Made by a program: the position numbers and the translations under genes
NCBI GenBank assembly: GCA_016783145.1
Contig: JADHXD010000033.1
Coordinates: 1-38,801 of the forward strand
DNA from: Anaerolineae bacterium
Lineage (GTDB): Bacteria > Chloroflexota > Anaerolineae > JAFGEY01
Direction: 5' to 3'
Length of the DNA stretch: 38,801 nucleotides
Part shown: positions 23,611-31,328 of the stretch, in pieces
Layout: the number at the start of each line of letters is the position of its first letter
Numbering within the stretch: the first letter of the stretch is position 1
Notes under the pieces: generated by a model
What the model saw: only the letters and a program-made list of their open reading frames with translations
Told to the model about the DNA's origin: nothing
Databases searched by the model: none

Positions 23611-25122
23611 ATGCAGCAGACGATACGTGACCTGTTGAGTCAGTGTCCTGGCCTTTTACAAGAAGACAAAGACAAGCTGGAGGGTGTGGCCCGAGGGATG
23701 CCATTTGTGGCCGATATCAGCCGCTCTGACCTCTTGCTCTATGCACGCTGCGGCGAGCAGGAGGCGCTGCTGATCGCGCAGGCACGCCCTCATTCCATTA
23801 TGCCTGTACACGCAGACGACCTGTGTGGAACCAGGGTGAGTGCCAGAGAAGAGGCGGAGGTCATCCGCGCGCTGCAGCGGGGCCACCGTGTGAAGGGCAG
23901 CCGCCGTTCGCGCGCTGGCGGTGCCCCGGCGATCCGGGAAATCTCTGTCGTGCGCGGCGCTGGGGGCAAGGCGATCGCAGCCCTGAACGTGGAGGCGAAC
24001 CTCATCGCCTACGTACGCCAAAAGAGCCGGAGCAAGGTGTTTCAGAGGGCGGTGCGGCTCTTGCAGGCGATGCTGCTCCTCGGTGAGCTTGAGGCGGTCG
24101 ACACGTTGTCTCCGTTTCGAGAGCACGATGGGGTATTGGTGGTGGACAGCCGGCGCGTGACGCGATATGCCAGCGGGATCGCGACGGAGCACTATCGCAG
24201 GCTGGGGTACCTCGACAGTCTGGTCGGCCGACACCTGTCCACCCTGGACACGGGGGACTATGCTCTGTTCCGCGATGTGTACCGGGACTTGAGCTGCTAC
24301 GAGCGAGAGTACGAGGAACGCCAGCAGCGGGTGTGGTCGCGCAAGGCCGTCCCCTTGATCGCCCGCTCCTGGGGTGAGCCACGGTGGCGGCCCTGGGAAT
24401 GGCTCCATCGCCGTCCTGTGGGCGTGCTGTTTACCATCCACGACGCCACGGAGGAGCGGCACAAGGAGAGGGAACTCAAGGTCAAGTCGGCCATGATCCA
24501 AGAGATCCACCACCGGGTCAAGAATAACCTGCAGACGGTGGCTGCTGTGCTGCGCATGCAGATCCGCCGCTCCGGAAACCCCGAGGTCAAGCAGATCCTG
24601 AGGGACAGCATCAATCGCATCCTGAGCATGGCGGTCGTGCACGAGTACCTGTCGAGCGATGAGGGAACGACGATCAACATTCGCGAGGTCACCCAGCGGA
24701 TCATCCAGCAGACAAAGCAGGCGATCCTGAGTCCGGAAAAGCGGATCCGCATCCTGCTTGAGGATGGGCACAATCTGTACCTCCCGGCTCGACAGGCAAC
24801 AGCCTGTGCGCTGGTGATCAATGAGCTGCTGCAGAACGCCGTCGAGCACGGGTACGAGGAGCGCAACGTGGGGACCATTTCCGTCGAGTTGGCGGACGAG
24901 GGCGATCAGGTGCGCATCGTGATCAGGGATGATGGTGAGGGGCTGCCGCCTGACTTTGAGATAGGACAGACGACCAGCCTGGGCCTGCAGATCGTGCAGA
25001 CCCTGGTGCAGGATGACCTGCAGGGATCTCTGGAGATGGAGAGCGGGGAAGGCGTGCAAGCGACTGTCCGCTTTTCGAAAAAGATACTGGAAGGAGAGGA
25101 ACATTGGAACGGACAAGGGTGA
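23611..25122 (+). CDS. pdtaS: PdtaS-like sensor histidine kinase
   Basis: A 503-aa cytosolic kinase without membrane segments. An N-terminal GAF-like domain (about 1-140, including ADISRSDLLLYA), a PAS-like linker (about 165-285) and a HisKA_2 catalytic core follow one another. The phosphoacceptor is the first His of HHRVKNNLQ (H300); the ATPase domain shows INELLQNAVEH (404-414) and DDGEGL (440-445). This layout matches PdtaS of Actinobacteria, which phosphorylates an ANTAR regulator. ATG 23611 (MQQTIRDL) is preferred over GTG 23584 because it matches family starts and has GAGAGAG upstream. It overlaps its response regulator gene by 19 bases. Confidence 0.9.
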   Translation: MQQTIRDLLSQCPGLLQEDKDKLEGVARGMPFVADISRSDLLLYARCGEQEALLIAQARPHSIMPVHADDLCGTRVSAREEAEVIRALQRGHRVKGSRRSRAGGAPAIREISVVRGAGGKAIAALNVEANLIAYVRQKSRSKVFQRAVRLLQAMLLLGELEAVDTLSPFREHDGVLVVDSRRVTRYASGIATEHYRRLGYLDSLVGRHLSTLDTGDYALFRDVYRDLSCYEREYEERQQRVWSRKAVPLIARSWGEPRWRPWEWLHRRPVGVLFTIHDATEERHKERELKVKSAMIQEIHHRVKNNLQTVAAVLRMQIRRSGNPEVKQILRDSINRILSMAVVHEYLSSDEGTTINIREVTQRIIQQTKQAILSPEKRIRILLEDGHNLYLPARQATACALVINELLQNAVEHGYEERNVGTISVELADEGDQVRIVIRDDGEGLPPDFEIGQTTSLGLQIVQTLVQDDLQGSLEMESGEGVQATVRFSKKILEGEEHWNGQG

Positions 25123-25679
25123 TCATTGCGGATGATGAGTCGTTGGTGCGCGTCGATCTGCGCGAGGCTCTGACCGAGCAGGGGTACCTGGTAGTCGGCG
25201 AAGTCGGGGATGGGCAGAGCGCGGTCAACATGGCACGAGAGCTCGATCCGGACATCGTCGTGATGGACATCAAGATGCCGGGCATGGATGGGATCGAGGC
25301 AGCCCAGATCCTGACGGAGGAAAAGATCGCTCCCGTGGTCTTGCTCACTGCCTACAGCCAGAGGCAGTTGGTGGACCGCGCCAAGGAAGCAGGAGTAGTG
25401 GGGTACCTGGTCAAGCCGTTTCGCGAGACCGACCTGGCTCCGGCTATCGAGCTGGCGCTGGCCCGCTTTGCCGAGTTCCGTGCGCTCGAGGAGCAAGTCG
25501 GCAACCTGACCGAGGCGCTCGAGACGCGCAAGAAGGTGGAGCAAGCCAAGGGGATCCTGATGGACACGCAGGGCATCGGCGAGTCCGAAGCCTTCCGCAA
25601 GATCCAGAAGATGAGCATGAACACACGGCGGCCGATGAAGGAGGTCGCGGAAGCAATCATCCTGGCCAATTCGGAATGA
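25104..25679 (+). CDS. pdtaR: ANTAR response regulator (PdtaR-like)
   Basis: A 191-aa protein: receiver domain 1-120 with acidic pocket D10/D11, phosphoacceptor D55 (VVMDIKMPG), T82 and K104, then a coiled-coil linker and an ANTAR domain (about 126-187, KKVEQAKGILMD and NTRRPMKEVAEAII). ANTAR proteins bind paired hexaloop RNA hairpins and prevent transcription termination when phosphorylated. TTG 25104 is the start, with GGAAGGAGAGGA just upstream, inside the end of the kinase gene. The pair forms a complete two-component system whose RNA targets are presumably elsewhere in the genome. Confidence 0.93.
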   Translation: MERTRVIIADDESLVRVDLREALTEQGYLVVGEVGDGQSAVNMARELDPDIVVMDIKMPGMDGIEAAQILTEEKIAPVVLLTAYSQRQLVDRAKEAGVVGYLVKPFRETDLAPAIELALARFAEFRALEEQVGNLTEALETRKKVEQAKGILMDTQGIGESEAFRKIQKMSMNTRRPMKEVAEAIILANSE

Positions 25680-25811
25680 GCCGGCTCCCGGCATAGGGAC
25701 CGATGATGAACGTCACGCCGGGCGCAAAGTGACCTGTGCGCCGTCTCGGTGAGCGTGGCGCCCGAACCGCCGTCAGGTCCCCGTTCGCACGCAGCGCTGC
25801 GGATGTTGACT

Positions 25812-25845
25812 GCGCCGCCCACCCCTCAGATGGGGTGGGCGGCGC
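25812..25845. terminator. Perfect 14-bp hairpin between convergent genes
   Basis: GCGCCGCCCACCCC, loop TCAGAT, GGGGTGGGCGGCGC: every one of the 14 pairs matches. It lies 132 bases after pdtaR and 44 bases before the end of the convergent trpB2, so it can serve both strands. No T-run follows on either side, so termination would rely on hairpin strength. Confidence 0.75.
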
Positions 25846-25889
25846 GTCGTTGATGCAGAGGAGCGTTTCAGTTCAGCGCACGACGCTGG

Positions 25890-27254
25890 CTAGGGTATCT
25901 GTGGCAGCTCTGCCAGGGCTTGCTCGATCTTGATCTGTTCCAGCTCATAGTCCGGGAGATCGTGGCGGTGGAAGGCGTCATAGGCAGCCAGGTCAAAGTG
26001 GCCGTGCCCGCTGCAGTTGAAGAGGATGACCTTGGCCTCGCCGGACTCCTTGCAGGCCATCGCCTCGTCGTAGGTCGCCTGGATGGCGTGGGCGGTCTCA
26101 GGGGCGACGACGATCCCTTCCGATTGCGCAAAGTTCACTGCGACCCCAAGGATCGCGTTCTGGTGATAGGCGCGGGCCTCGGCCTGGCCCTGATCCAGAA
26201 GGGCACAGATGCTCGGCGCCATGCCGTGATAGCGCAGTCCGCCGGCGTGGACGGGCGCGGGGATGAACCCGTGGCCGACGGTGTGCATCTTGGCGACCGG
26301 GCCTGTCTTGGCGGTGTCTCCCCAGTCGTAAGCATAGATGCCCCGGGTCATGCTGGGGCAAGCCGTGGATTCAACAAAGATGGCCCGCAGGTCGGGCCTG
26401 GTGCCGTCCAACTTGTCCTTGAGGAAGGGGAAGATCAGCCCCGCCGCATTGCTGCCACCACCAGCACAGCCGATGACGATGTCTGGGTAGTCACCCGCCA
26501 TCTCCATCTGCATTCGCGCCTCCTGGCCGATGACGGTCTGGTGAAGCAGCACAAAGTTGACCACGCTGCCCAGCGAGTACTTCCACCCATCGTGGGTGAC
26601 GGCGTACTCGATCGCTTCACTGATGGAGATGCCCAAGCTGCCTGAAGTCTCGGGGTCTTTGGCCAGGATCGCGCGACCGGCGTGGGTTTCAGAGCTGGGG
26701 CTGGGCACGACCTCACCGCCCCAGGTCTCCATGAGGATGCGCCGGTATGGCTTCTGGTGGTAGCTGATGGTGACCATAAACACCTTGCACTTGAGGCCAA
26801 AGAGCTGGGTGGCAAAGCACAGGGCGCTGCCCCACTGGCCCGCTCCCGTCTCGGTGGCAAGGCCTTCGAGACCCTCCTCCTTGGCATAGTACGCCTGGGC
26901 TACCGCTGTGTTGGGCTTGTGGCTGCCTGGAGGACTGACGCCCTCCCACTTGTAGTAGATCTTGGCAGGTGTGTCCAGCGCTGCCTCCCATCGGTGGGCG
27001 CGATAGATGGGAGATGGGCGCCACAGCTTGAGCACGTCCCGTACTTTATCGGGGATCTCGATGTACCGCTCCTTGCTGAACTCTTGCTCGATCAAGGCCA
27101 TCGGGAAAACAGGAGGGGGCATCGGCGGGTTCACCATCTCCTCCAGCGTCGCCGGGTGCCGGTAGAACGGCGGCGGATTCTTCATGTCCGCGAGAATGTT
27201 GTACCAATGGGTCGGCAGGTCTTTTTCCTGCAGCAAGTACTTGTACTGCTTCAC
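25890..27254 (-). CDS. trpB2: TrpB2-type tryptophan synthase beta chain
   Basis: A 454-aa PLP enzyme of the TrpB-like (TrpB2) branch, longer than canonical TrpB (about 400 aa). GSHKPNTA holds the PLP Lys (K113), GAGQWGSAL (137-145) and GCAGGGSNAAG (262-272) bind cofactor and phosphate. TrpB2 enzymes condense indole and serine, often without a TrpA partner, and none is encoded in the window. GTG 27254 has an excellent AAGGAGGAAAAC upstream. It lies downstream of trpS and the ATPase gene on the same strand; a 186-base spacer with two palindromes separates it, so it may be co-transcribed or have its own promoter. Confidence 0.92.
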   Translation of the reverse strand: MKQYKYLLQEKDLPTHWYNILADMKNPPPFYRHPATLEEMVNPPMPPPVFPMALIEQEFSKERYIEIPDKVRDVLKLWRPSPIYRAHRWEAALDTPAKIYYKWEGVSPPGSHKPNTAVAQAYYAKEEGLEGLATETGAGQWGSALCFATQLFGLKCKVFMVTISYHQKPYRRILMETWGGEVVPSPSSETHAGRAILAKDPETSGSLGISISEAIEYAVTHDGWKYSLGSVVNFVLLHQTVIGQEARMQMEMAGDYPDIVIGCAGGGSNAAGLIFPFLKDKLDGTRPDLRAIFVESTACPSMTRGIYAYDWGDTAKTGPVAKMHTVGHGFIPAPVHAGGLRYHGMAPSICALLDQGQAEARAYHQNAILGVAVNFAQSEGIVVAPETAHAIQATYDEAMACKESGEAKVILFNCSGHGHFDLAAYDAFHRHDLPDYELEQIKIEQALAELPQIP

Positions 27255-27320
27255 TTTGTTTTCCTCCTTATGGATGAATTACAGGGATTGTGTCTTCTCA
27301 GAGAGTGGGGGAACTGGGTC

Positions 27321-27355
27321 CAGACTTCCGAAGTCTGGCAGACTTCGGAAGTCTC
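27321..27355. repeat. Two tandem near-identical palindromes
   Basis: CAGACTTCCGAAGTCTG (27321-27337) and CAGACTTCGGAAGTCTC (27339-27355) stand side by side, each a 7-bp or 6-bp stem with a 3-base loop, and each is nearly the reverse complement of the other. Located in the trpB2 leader, they could fold individually or into one long hairpin and affect transcription into trpB2. They may equally be a mobile REP-like repeat. Confidence 0.7.
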
Positions 27356-27440
27356 TCCCCCGAATCATTGAGATGATACCAGGGATTCGCAGATTGCTGT
27401 GCGCACAGATTCTATCTTGTCGATGCTGCCTCTCCTTTCC

Positions 27441-28172
27441 TCAGTCATCAGAGTGCTCGTCGTGCAGGAACGGGCGCCGGTCTGTCAGAAACTGCTTGTA
27501 CAGCCGGTAGTGCATCGTGTCCTCATAGTCCACCTGCTCGATCTGCGGTGTGTCAAAGCTGTAGATTTGGGCCCCCGGGTGTGCGAGCAGGATGGGCGAG
27601 TGGGTGGCGATGATGAACTGCGCCTGCCCCTCCGCCTCCAGACGTCCCAGTAGACGCAGGAACTCGATCTGGCTGGCAGGCGATAGGGCAGCCTCAGGTT
27701 CGTCGAGCAGGTAGATCCCCTTGATGTGATACCGTCCGCCAAAGTAGGACAGGATGCCCTCGCCGTGTGACAGTGTGTTGAGGATGTGGCCGCCGTGATA
27801 CTTGAGCCTGCCCGGATCGCAGAGAGCGACGTCGTCGAGGAAATCGGCGAGGTCTCGGAAGGTCTCGGCCCGGAACAACGAGCCAGGGACATGGCCGTTT
27901 GCCCAGGTCACATCGATGTACCGGGCCAACAGCGTCTCGTACGGGTTGTCGTGGGAGATGTGCCGCTTGGGCTTGCACCACATGTGGATGCCGCACTTGT
28001 GGGTGATCGCCTCCAGCAGCGTGGACTTGCCGGAGCCGTTTTCCCCGACAAAGAACACGACAGGCTTGTCGAGCACCAGGTGAGATGTCTTTCTCAACGT
28101 GGGAACGTTGAACGGGTAGTAACGCTCCGTCGGATAGCGATCGCTGTGGAGGACGACCTCGGTTATGTACAT
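27441..28172 (-). CDS. Small ABC-type AAA ATPase (COG3910-like)
   Basis: A 243-aa soluble ATPase with Walker A GENGSGKST (43-51), a signature-like TLSHGEGILS (133-142), Walker B IYLLDEPEAALSP (153-165) and switch His H191 (ATHSP). This is the stand-alone RecF/SbcC-like family of predicted ATPases also seen in abortive-infection and DNA-repair contexts; the cellular role is unknown. ATG 28172 (MYITEVVLHSDRYP) is preferred to the upstream start because the family begins there and AGAGG precedes it. It starts 16 bases after trpS, so both are probably transcribed from the T-box promoter. Confidence 0.83.
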   Translation of the reverse strand: MYITEVVLHSDRYPTERYYPFNVPTLRKTSHLVLDKPVVFFVGENGSGKSTLLEAITHKCGIHMWCKPKRHISHDNPYETLLARYIDVTWANGHVPGSLFRAETFRDLADFLDDVALCDPGRLKYHGGHILNTLSHGEGILSYFGGRYHIKGIYLLDEPEAALSPASQIEFLRLLGRLEAEGQAQFIIATHSPILLAHPGAQIYSFDTPQIEQVDYEDTMHYRLYKQFLTDRRPFLHDEHSDD

Positions 28173-28188
28173 TTCAACCTCTTCGTTC

Positions 28189-29169
28189 TCAGTCCAGCCC
28201 CATTCTCTGGCGTACCTCACTCAGCGTCTCCCGGGCCCTGGGACGGGCGGTCGCTGCCCCCTGTGCCAGGATCTCGCGAACGCGCTGGGGACGAGCCAGC
28301 AGCTCTCTTCTGCGAGCCTGGAGCGGTGCCAGGTCGGAGATGATCTCTTGCGCGAGAATCCGCTTGCACTCCAGGCATCCGATGGCCGCCTCACGGCATC
28401 CCTGAGCAAGCTGGGCGAGCATCCCTTGCGGCGTGTAGCAGACGTGAATCGCGTATACAGGGCAGTTGTGGGGTTCTCCAGGATCCGTGCGCCGGACACG
28501 AGCTGGATCTGTGACTGCTCTGGCCAACTTGTCCTGGACAGTGTTTGCCGTGTCGGATAAGTCAATGCTGCCGTTTTTCGCGCTCTTGGACATAGCTCCC
28601 TTGCCGTCCAGACTCGGGATGTAGGCACCGGCGTTGATCCGGGCCTCAGGCTCAGGGAAGGTCTCTCCGAACGTGTGGTTGAACTTGCGCGCCACTTCTC
28701 GCGCGAACTCGATGTGCGGCAGTTGGTCTCGGCCCACCGGCACCGTGTGTGCCTTGTAGATCAGGATGTCGGCGGCCATCAAGATAGGATACGCCAACAG
28801 GCCAAAACTGGCCGTTCCGTAGCGAGCCCTCTTGTCCTTGTAGGTGGGCAACTGCTCGAACTTGGGCACAGGCATCAGGCACCCCATCAGCCAGGCCAGC
28901 TCAGTGTGCTCCGGCACGTCGGATTGGACCATCATGGTCACGCGCTCCGGGTCAACCCCCGCTGCCAGGTATTCGGTGGCGATGTTGAGCGTGAAGCGGC
29001 GCAGCACGTTGGGGTCATAGGGCACGGTAATGGCGTGATAGTCGACCACGCACAGGATGCACTCGTGCGTGTCCTGCAAGGCAAGGACGCCTTTGATCGC
29101 ACTCAAGTAGTTTCCGATGTGCAGGCTCTGACCGCTGGGCTGCAGACCTGTGAACATCCTCTTTCCCAC
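28189..29169 (-). CDS. trpS: Tryptophanyl-tRNA synthetase
   Basis: A 326-aa class I aminoacyl-tRNA synthetase. FTGLQPSG leads into the HIGH motif as HIGN (17-20), and the KMSKS loop reads AMSKS (192-196). The length matches bacterial TrpS (about 330). GTG 29169 has AGGAG 6 bases upstream; ATG 29175 would have none because the AGGAG abuts it. It charges tRNA-Trp and is preceded by a T-box leader that senses the uncharged form of the same tRNA. Confidence 0.95.
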   Translation of the reverse strand: MGKRMFTGLQPSGQSLHIGNYLSAIKGVLALQDTHECILCVVDYHAITVPYDPNVLRRFTLNIATEYLAAGVDPERVTMMVQSDVPEHTELAWLMGCLMPVPKFEQLPTYKDKRARYGTASFGLLAYPILMAADILIYKAHTVPVGRDQLPHIEFAREVARKFNHTFGETFPEPEARINAGAYIPSLDGKGAMSKSAKNGSIDLSDTANTVQDKLARAVTDPARVRRTDPGEPHNCPVYAIHVCYTPQGMLAQLAQGCREAAIGCLECKRILAQEIISDLAPLQARRRELLARPQRVREILAQGAATARPRARETLSEVRQRMGLD

Positions 29170-29200
29170 AGCCATCTCCTGATCGTGTGCCCCGACAACA

Positions 29201-29231
29201 GAAAACGCGCGCCCGGTCAAAGGACGCGCGT
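29201..29231 (-). terminator. T-box intrinsic terminator
   Basis: On the minus strand ACGCGCGTCC, loop TTTGACC, GGGCGCGCGT forms a 10-bp GC-rich stem (with one G-T pair) followed by TTTTCT. It competes with the T-box antiterminator and ends 25 bases before the trpS ribosome-binding site. Confidence 0.88.
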
Positions 29232-29535
29232 CTGTCAACGCTCGTGGTGCCACCTTTGTTAGGCCGCTCGGCGGACACAGAAACGCCCCACGGTGAAAGC
29301 GGGGAACGTACCCAACGAGCCAGCCTCACTCTTGTAGATACAGCCCTGGGGAACGTGCCCCTGGACGATATCACCCGCCGTGATAACGGTGGCGACTCCG
29401 GCTTGAGCTACTAGTCCGTTCGTTCGCTCAAGCGACTCCCAGGCCCATTCAGCTTCCACGTAAGTGCCGGTCTCTCACCACTGCCGGCTCTCTGTGCCTC
29501 CGTATGGAAGCTTACTCATCCTGATCCACATCTGT
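29201..29535 (-). promoter_or_regulatory. T-box riboswitch, Trp specifier
   Basis: Read on the minus strand, the leader shows the elements of a T-box in order. A stem I formed by AGCTTCCA (29512-29505) and TGGAAGCT (29458-29451) comes first, with an AGAGAG bulge at 29493-29488 and a GGTGAGAG distal loop. The specifier loop GAATGGG puts codon UGG (29447-29445, Trp) in place. The T-box sequence AAAGGTGGCACCACG (29257-29243) has bulge UGGC, complementary to a tRNA ending in GCCA. A terminator closes the leader. Uncharged tRNA-Trp should favour antitermination and raise trpS transcription. Confidence 0.93.
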
Positions 29536-29541
29536 GCTGGC

Positions 29542-29570
29542 AGTATACCACGGAACGGTAAGTGTGTCAA
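29542..29570 (-). promoter_or_regulatory. trpS promoter
   Basis: TTGACA (29570-29565), a 17-bp spacer and TATACT (29547-29542) on the minus strand; start of transcription near 29535, immediately ahead of T-box stem I. Confidence 0.9.
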
Positions 29571-29577
29571 ATCGAAT

Positions 29578-29606
29578 TTGACGGGTGCGGCGACGGGGAC
29601 TAGAAT
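29578..29606 (+). promoter_or_regulatory. Promoter of the 29653 gene
   Basis: TTGACG (29578-29583), 17-bp spacer, TAGAAT (29601-29606). It runs divergently from the trpS promoter; the two -35 boxes form the palindrome GTCAAAT-CGA-ATTTGAC at 29566-29582. Confidence 0.8.
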
Positions 29607-29652
29607 AGATCCCATACGAGGCTTCTGTTTGGGCTATGTGGAGGATGCAGTG

Positions 29653-30798
29653 ATGCGCCGGGTGGATCTAGTCGTGATGAGTGGTCAGCATGGTGAAAGC
29701 GATGTGGAGCGGATGGTGGACAGCGCGCGGAGGGCTATCACTCGCGACCTGCTGGATGCAGCGCTGGGCACGGGGGCCTTTGGCACGATCGTGCTCAGCA
29801 CCAATGACGTTGAACTTGCCGAGACGTGGACCGAGGTGCCGGCGGTGACCGTAGAGTTGGATCCCCCAGATGAGGTGTTTCACTTTGGGCGGCGGCTTCA
29901 GTGGCTGATCGCCCGGCACGGGATCGAGCGCCTGGTGTACCTGGGCGGAGGCTGCGCGCCTCTGCTGAACGCACGTGCCTTGGAGGATATGGCGGAACGG
30001 TTGCGGACTGCCGACCGCCTGTTTCTGTGCAACAACTTTTACTCGGTGGACTTTTGTGGGTTCACACCGGCGGCGGCCCTCCTGACGGCCGAGCCGCCAC
30101 CCAACGACAACAGCCTGGGCTGGCTGCTCGGAGACAGCGCCGGCCTGCCGGCCAAGGAGCTGCCCCGAACGGCAGCGACCCTCTTTGACGTGGACACACC
30201 TGTCGACCTGGTCGTGCTCTCCTTCCATCCGGACGTGCCCCCTCACACGCGGGCCTGTCTGGACAGCCTGTCACTCGACACGCGGTCCGTCGAGGCGGCC
30301 AGTGCGGTCTTTGTGGATCGCCAGGGAGAAGTGCTGATCGGTGGACGCGTCAGCTCGAGTACGCTGGCATACCTGGAGCGAGAGACGGCCTGCCGGTCAC
30401 GCGTTTACTCTGAGGAGCGGGGGATGCGCGCCGACGGCCGACTGGCACGAGGGGAGGTGCGGTCCTTGCTGGGGATGTACGTGGCAAGCGTCGGCGTGGA
30501 ACGCTTCTTTGGGGAGGTTCTCCCGCAGCTCGGGCAAGCTGCCTTCCTGGATGATCGGGTGCTGTGGGCTCACCACAGGGTTTGGCCCCCACCCAGCGAT
30601 CGGTTCAACTCGGACCTCTACCGCGTCGAGGCGATCAGGGACCCGTTTGTACGCCGGTTCACAGAAGCCGCCACGCGCTGCCCTATACCGGTCGTGCTGG
30701 GCGGCCATTCTCTGGTCTCAGGGGGTCTGTACGTGCTGGTGGAAGCGGCGTGGGCTCGCAGCGGGCTCGTGCTTCAGTCACCTGTTGAGAGGGTGTGA
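29653..30798 (+). CDS. Conserved protein of unknown function, possible nucleotidyltransferase fold
   Basis: A 381-aa protein that I cannot assign with certainty. The first 200 residues alternate beta strands and helices: TIVLSTND (44-52), ERLVYLGGGCAPLL (92-105) and the helix ALEDMAERL are reminiscent of the GT-A-like fold of MobA/CofC-type nucleotidyltransferases, where a loop around GG-x-PLL binds nucleotide. The rest is helical and ends with VVLGGHSLVSGGLYVLVEAA. ATG 29653 has GGAGG 8 bases upstream and follows the promoter at 29578; the long upstream extension of the frame would cross the promoter and is rejected. Its last 25 bases overlap the convergent DUF123 gene. Confidence 0.72.
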   Translation: MRRVDLVVMSGQHGESDVERMVDSARRAITRDLLDAALGTGAFGTIVLSTNDVELAETWTEVPAVTVELDPPDEVFHFGRRLQWLIARHGIERLVYLGGGCAPLLNARALEDMAERLRTADRLFLCNNFYSVDFCGFTPAAALLTAEPPPNDNSLGWLLGDSAGLPAKELPRTAATLFDVDTPVDLVVLSFHPDVPPHTRACLDSLSLDTRSVEAASAVFVDRQGEVLIGGRVSSSTLAYLERETACRSRVYSEERGMRADGRLARGEVRSLLGMYVASVGVERFFGEVLPQLGQAAFLDDRVLWAHHRVWPPPSDRFNSDLYRVEAIRDPFVRRFTEAATRCPIPVVLGGHSLVSGGLYVLVEAAWARSGLVLQSPVERV

Positions 30799-31265
30799 AC
30801 GGATCGCTGACCGACACACCCCTCGTCTATCGTCGCTTGCAGCACAGCGCGGATCTGCCTGTCAGGGGGACGCTCAGCAAAGTAGACGAGATGACCCGGA
30901 CAACGGCAGTCGGAGGCGCCAAAACCGGGCACAGCTCTCCTCGCGCCGGGCATCTGGCACACGGCGTCGGCCCAGGAACACTCAAGCCGTGAGGTGCATT
31001 CGATGGCCCAGCTTTGCTCCAGTTCGCTCTCCTCCAGCAGGTAGTCGATGTGCCAGTGAAGACGCTTGGTGGGGCTGAGATGGCGCGCGACGCGTGCCCG
31101 GACGCCGCCCGGCCCCAGCGCGCTTCCAGCATAGGCGTACCACCCACGCGCAAAGGCGACCCTGCCGAGACGGCCAATGGCAATCTCGGTGGTCTGATCG
31201 AGGCGAGCCAGCAGCAGATAGGTTCCTCTTTCTGAGCAGAGTGCCAAGCCTTTGATCGTCCGCAT
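30774..31265 (-). CDS. DUF123 / GIY-YIG-related endonuclease-like protein
   Basis: A 163-aa protein of the DUF123 (Uri-type) family, distantly related to GIY-YIG nucleases. GTYLLLARL (14-22), GWYAYAGSALGPGG (41-54), RHL (61-63) and LHWHIDYLL (69-77) are the family marks; a Cys-rich tail (SDCRCPGHLVYF) follows. ATG 31265 is preceded by GGAAGGAGG and a strong promoter 25 bases further; the frame open beyond it is not used. Its biochemical role is unsettled in the family: some relatives bind or cut structured DNA. It ends inside the convergent neighbour. Confidence 0.87.
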   Translation of the reverse strand: MRTIKGLALCSERGTYLLLARLDQTTEIAIGRLGRVAFARGWYAYAGSALGPGGVRARVARHLSPTKRLHWHIDYLLEESELEQSWAIECTSRLECSWADAVCQMPGARRAVPGFGASDCRCPGHLVYFAERPPDRQIRAVLQATIDEGCVGQRSVHTLSTGD

Positions 31266-31289
31266 TCCTCCTTCCCGCTCGTCCCAGCC

Positions 31290-31318
31290 ATTATAGTGCA
31301 GCTCGGTAGGTGGGTCAA
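31290..31318 (-). promoter_or_regulatory. Promoter of the DUF123 gene
   Basis: Minus-strand TTGACC (31318-31313), 17-bp spacer, perfect TATAAT (31295-31290). The start of transcription falls about 20 bases ahead of the ATG. Confidence 0.85.
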
Positions 31319-31328
31319 TCAGTGCCGT

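Noticed and set aside
25812-25845. The perfect hairpin as an ANTAR target RNA
   Set aside because: Only one hairpin, loop UCAGAU lacks the A at position 1, and its place between convergent genes fits a terminator better.
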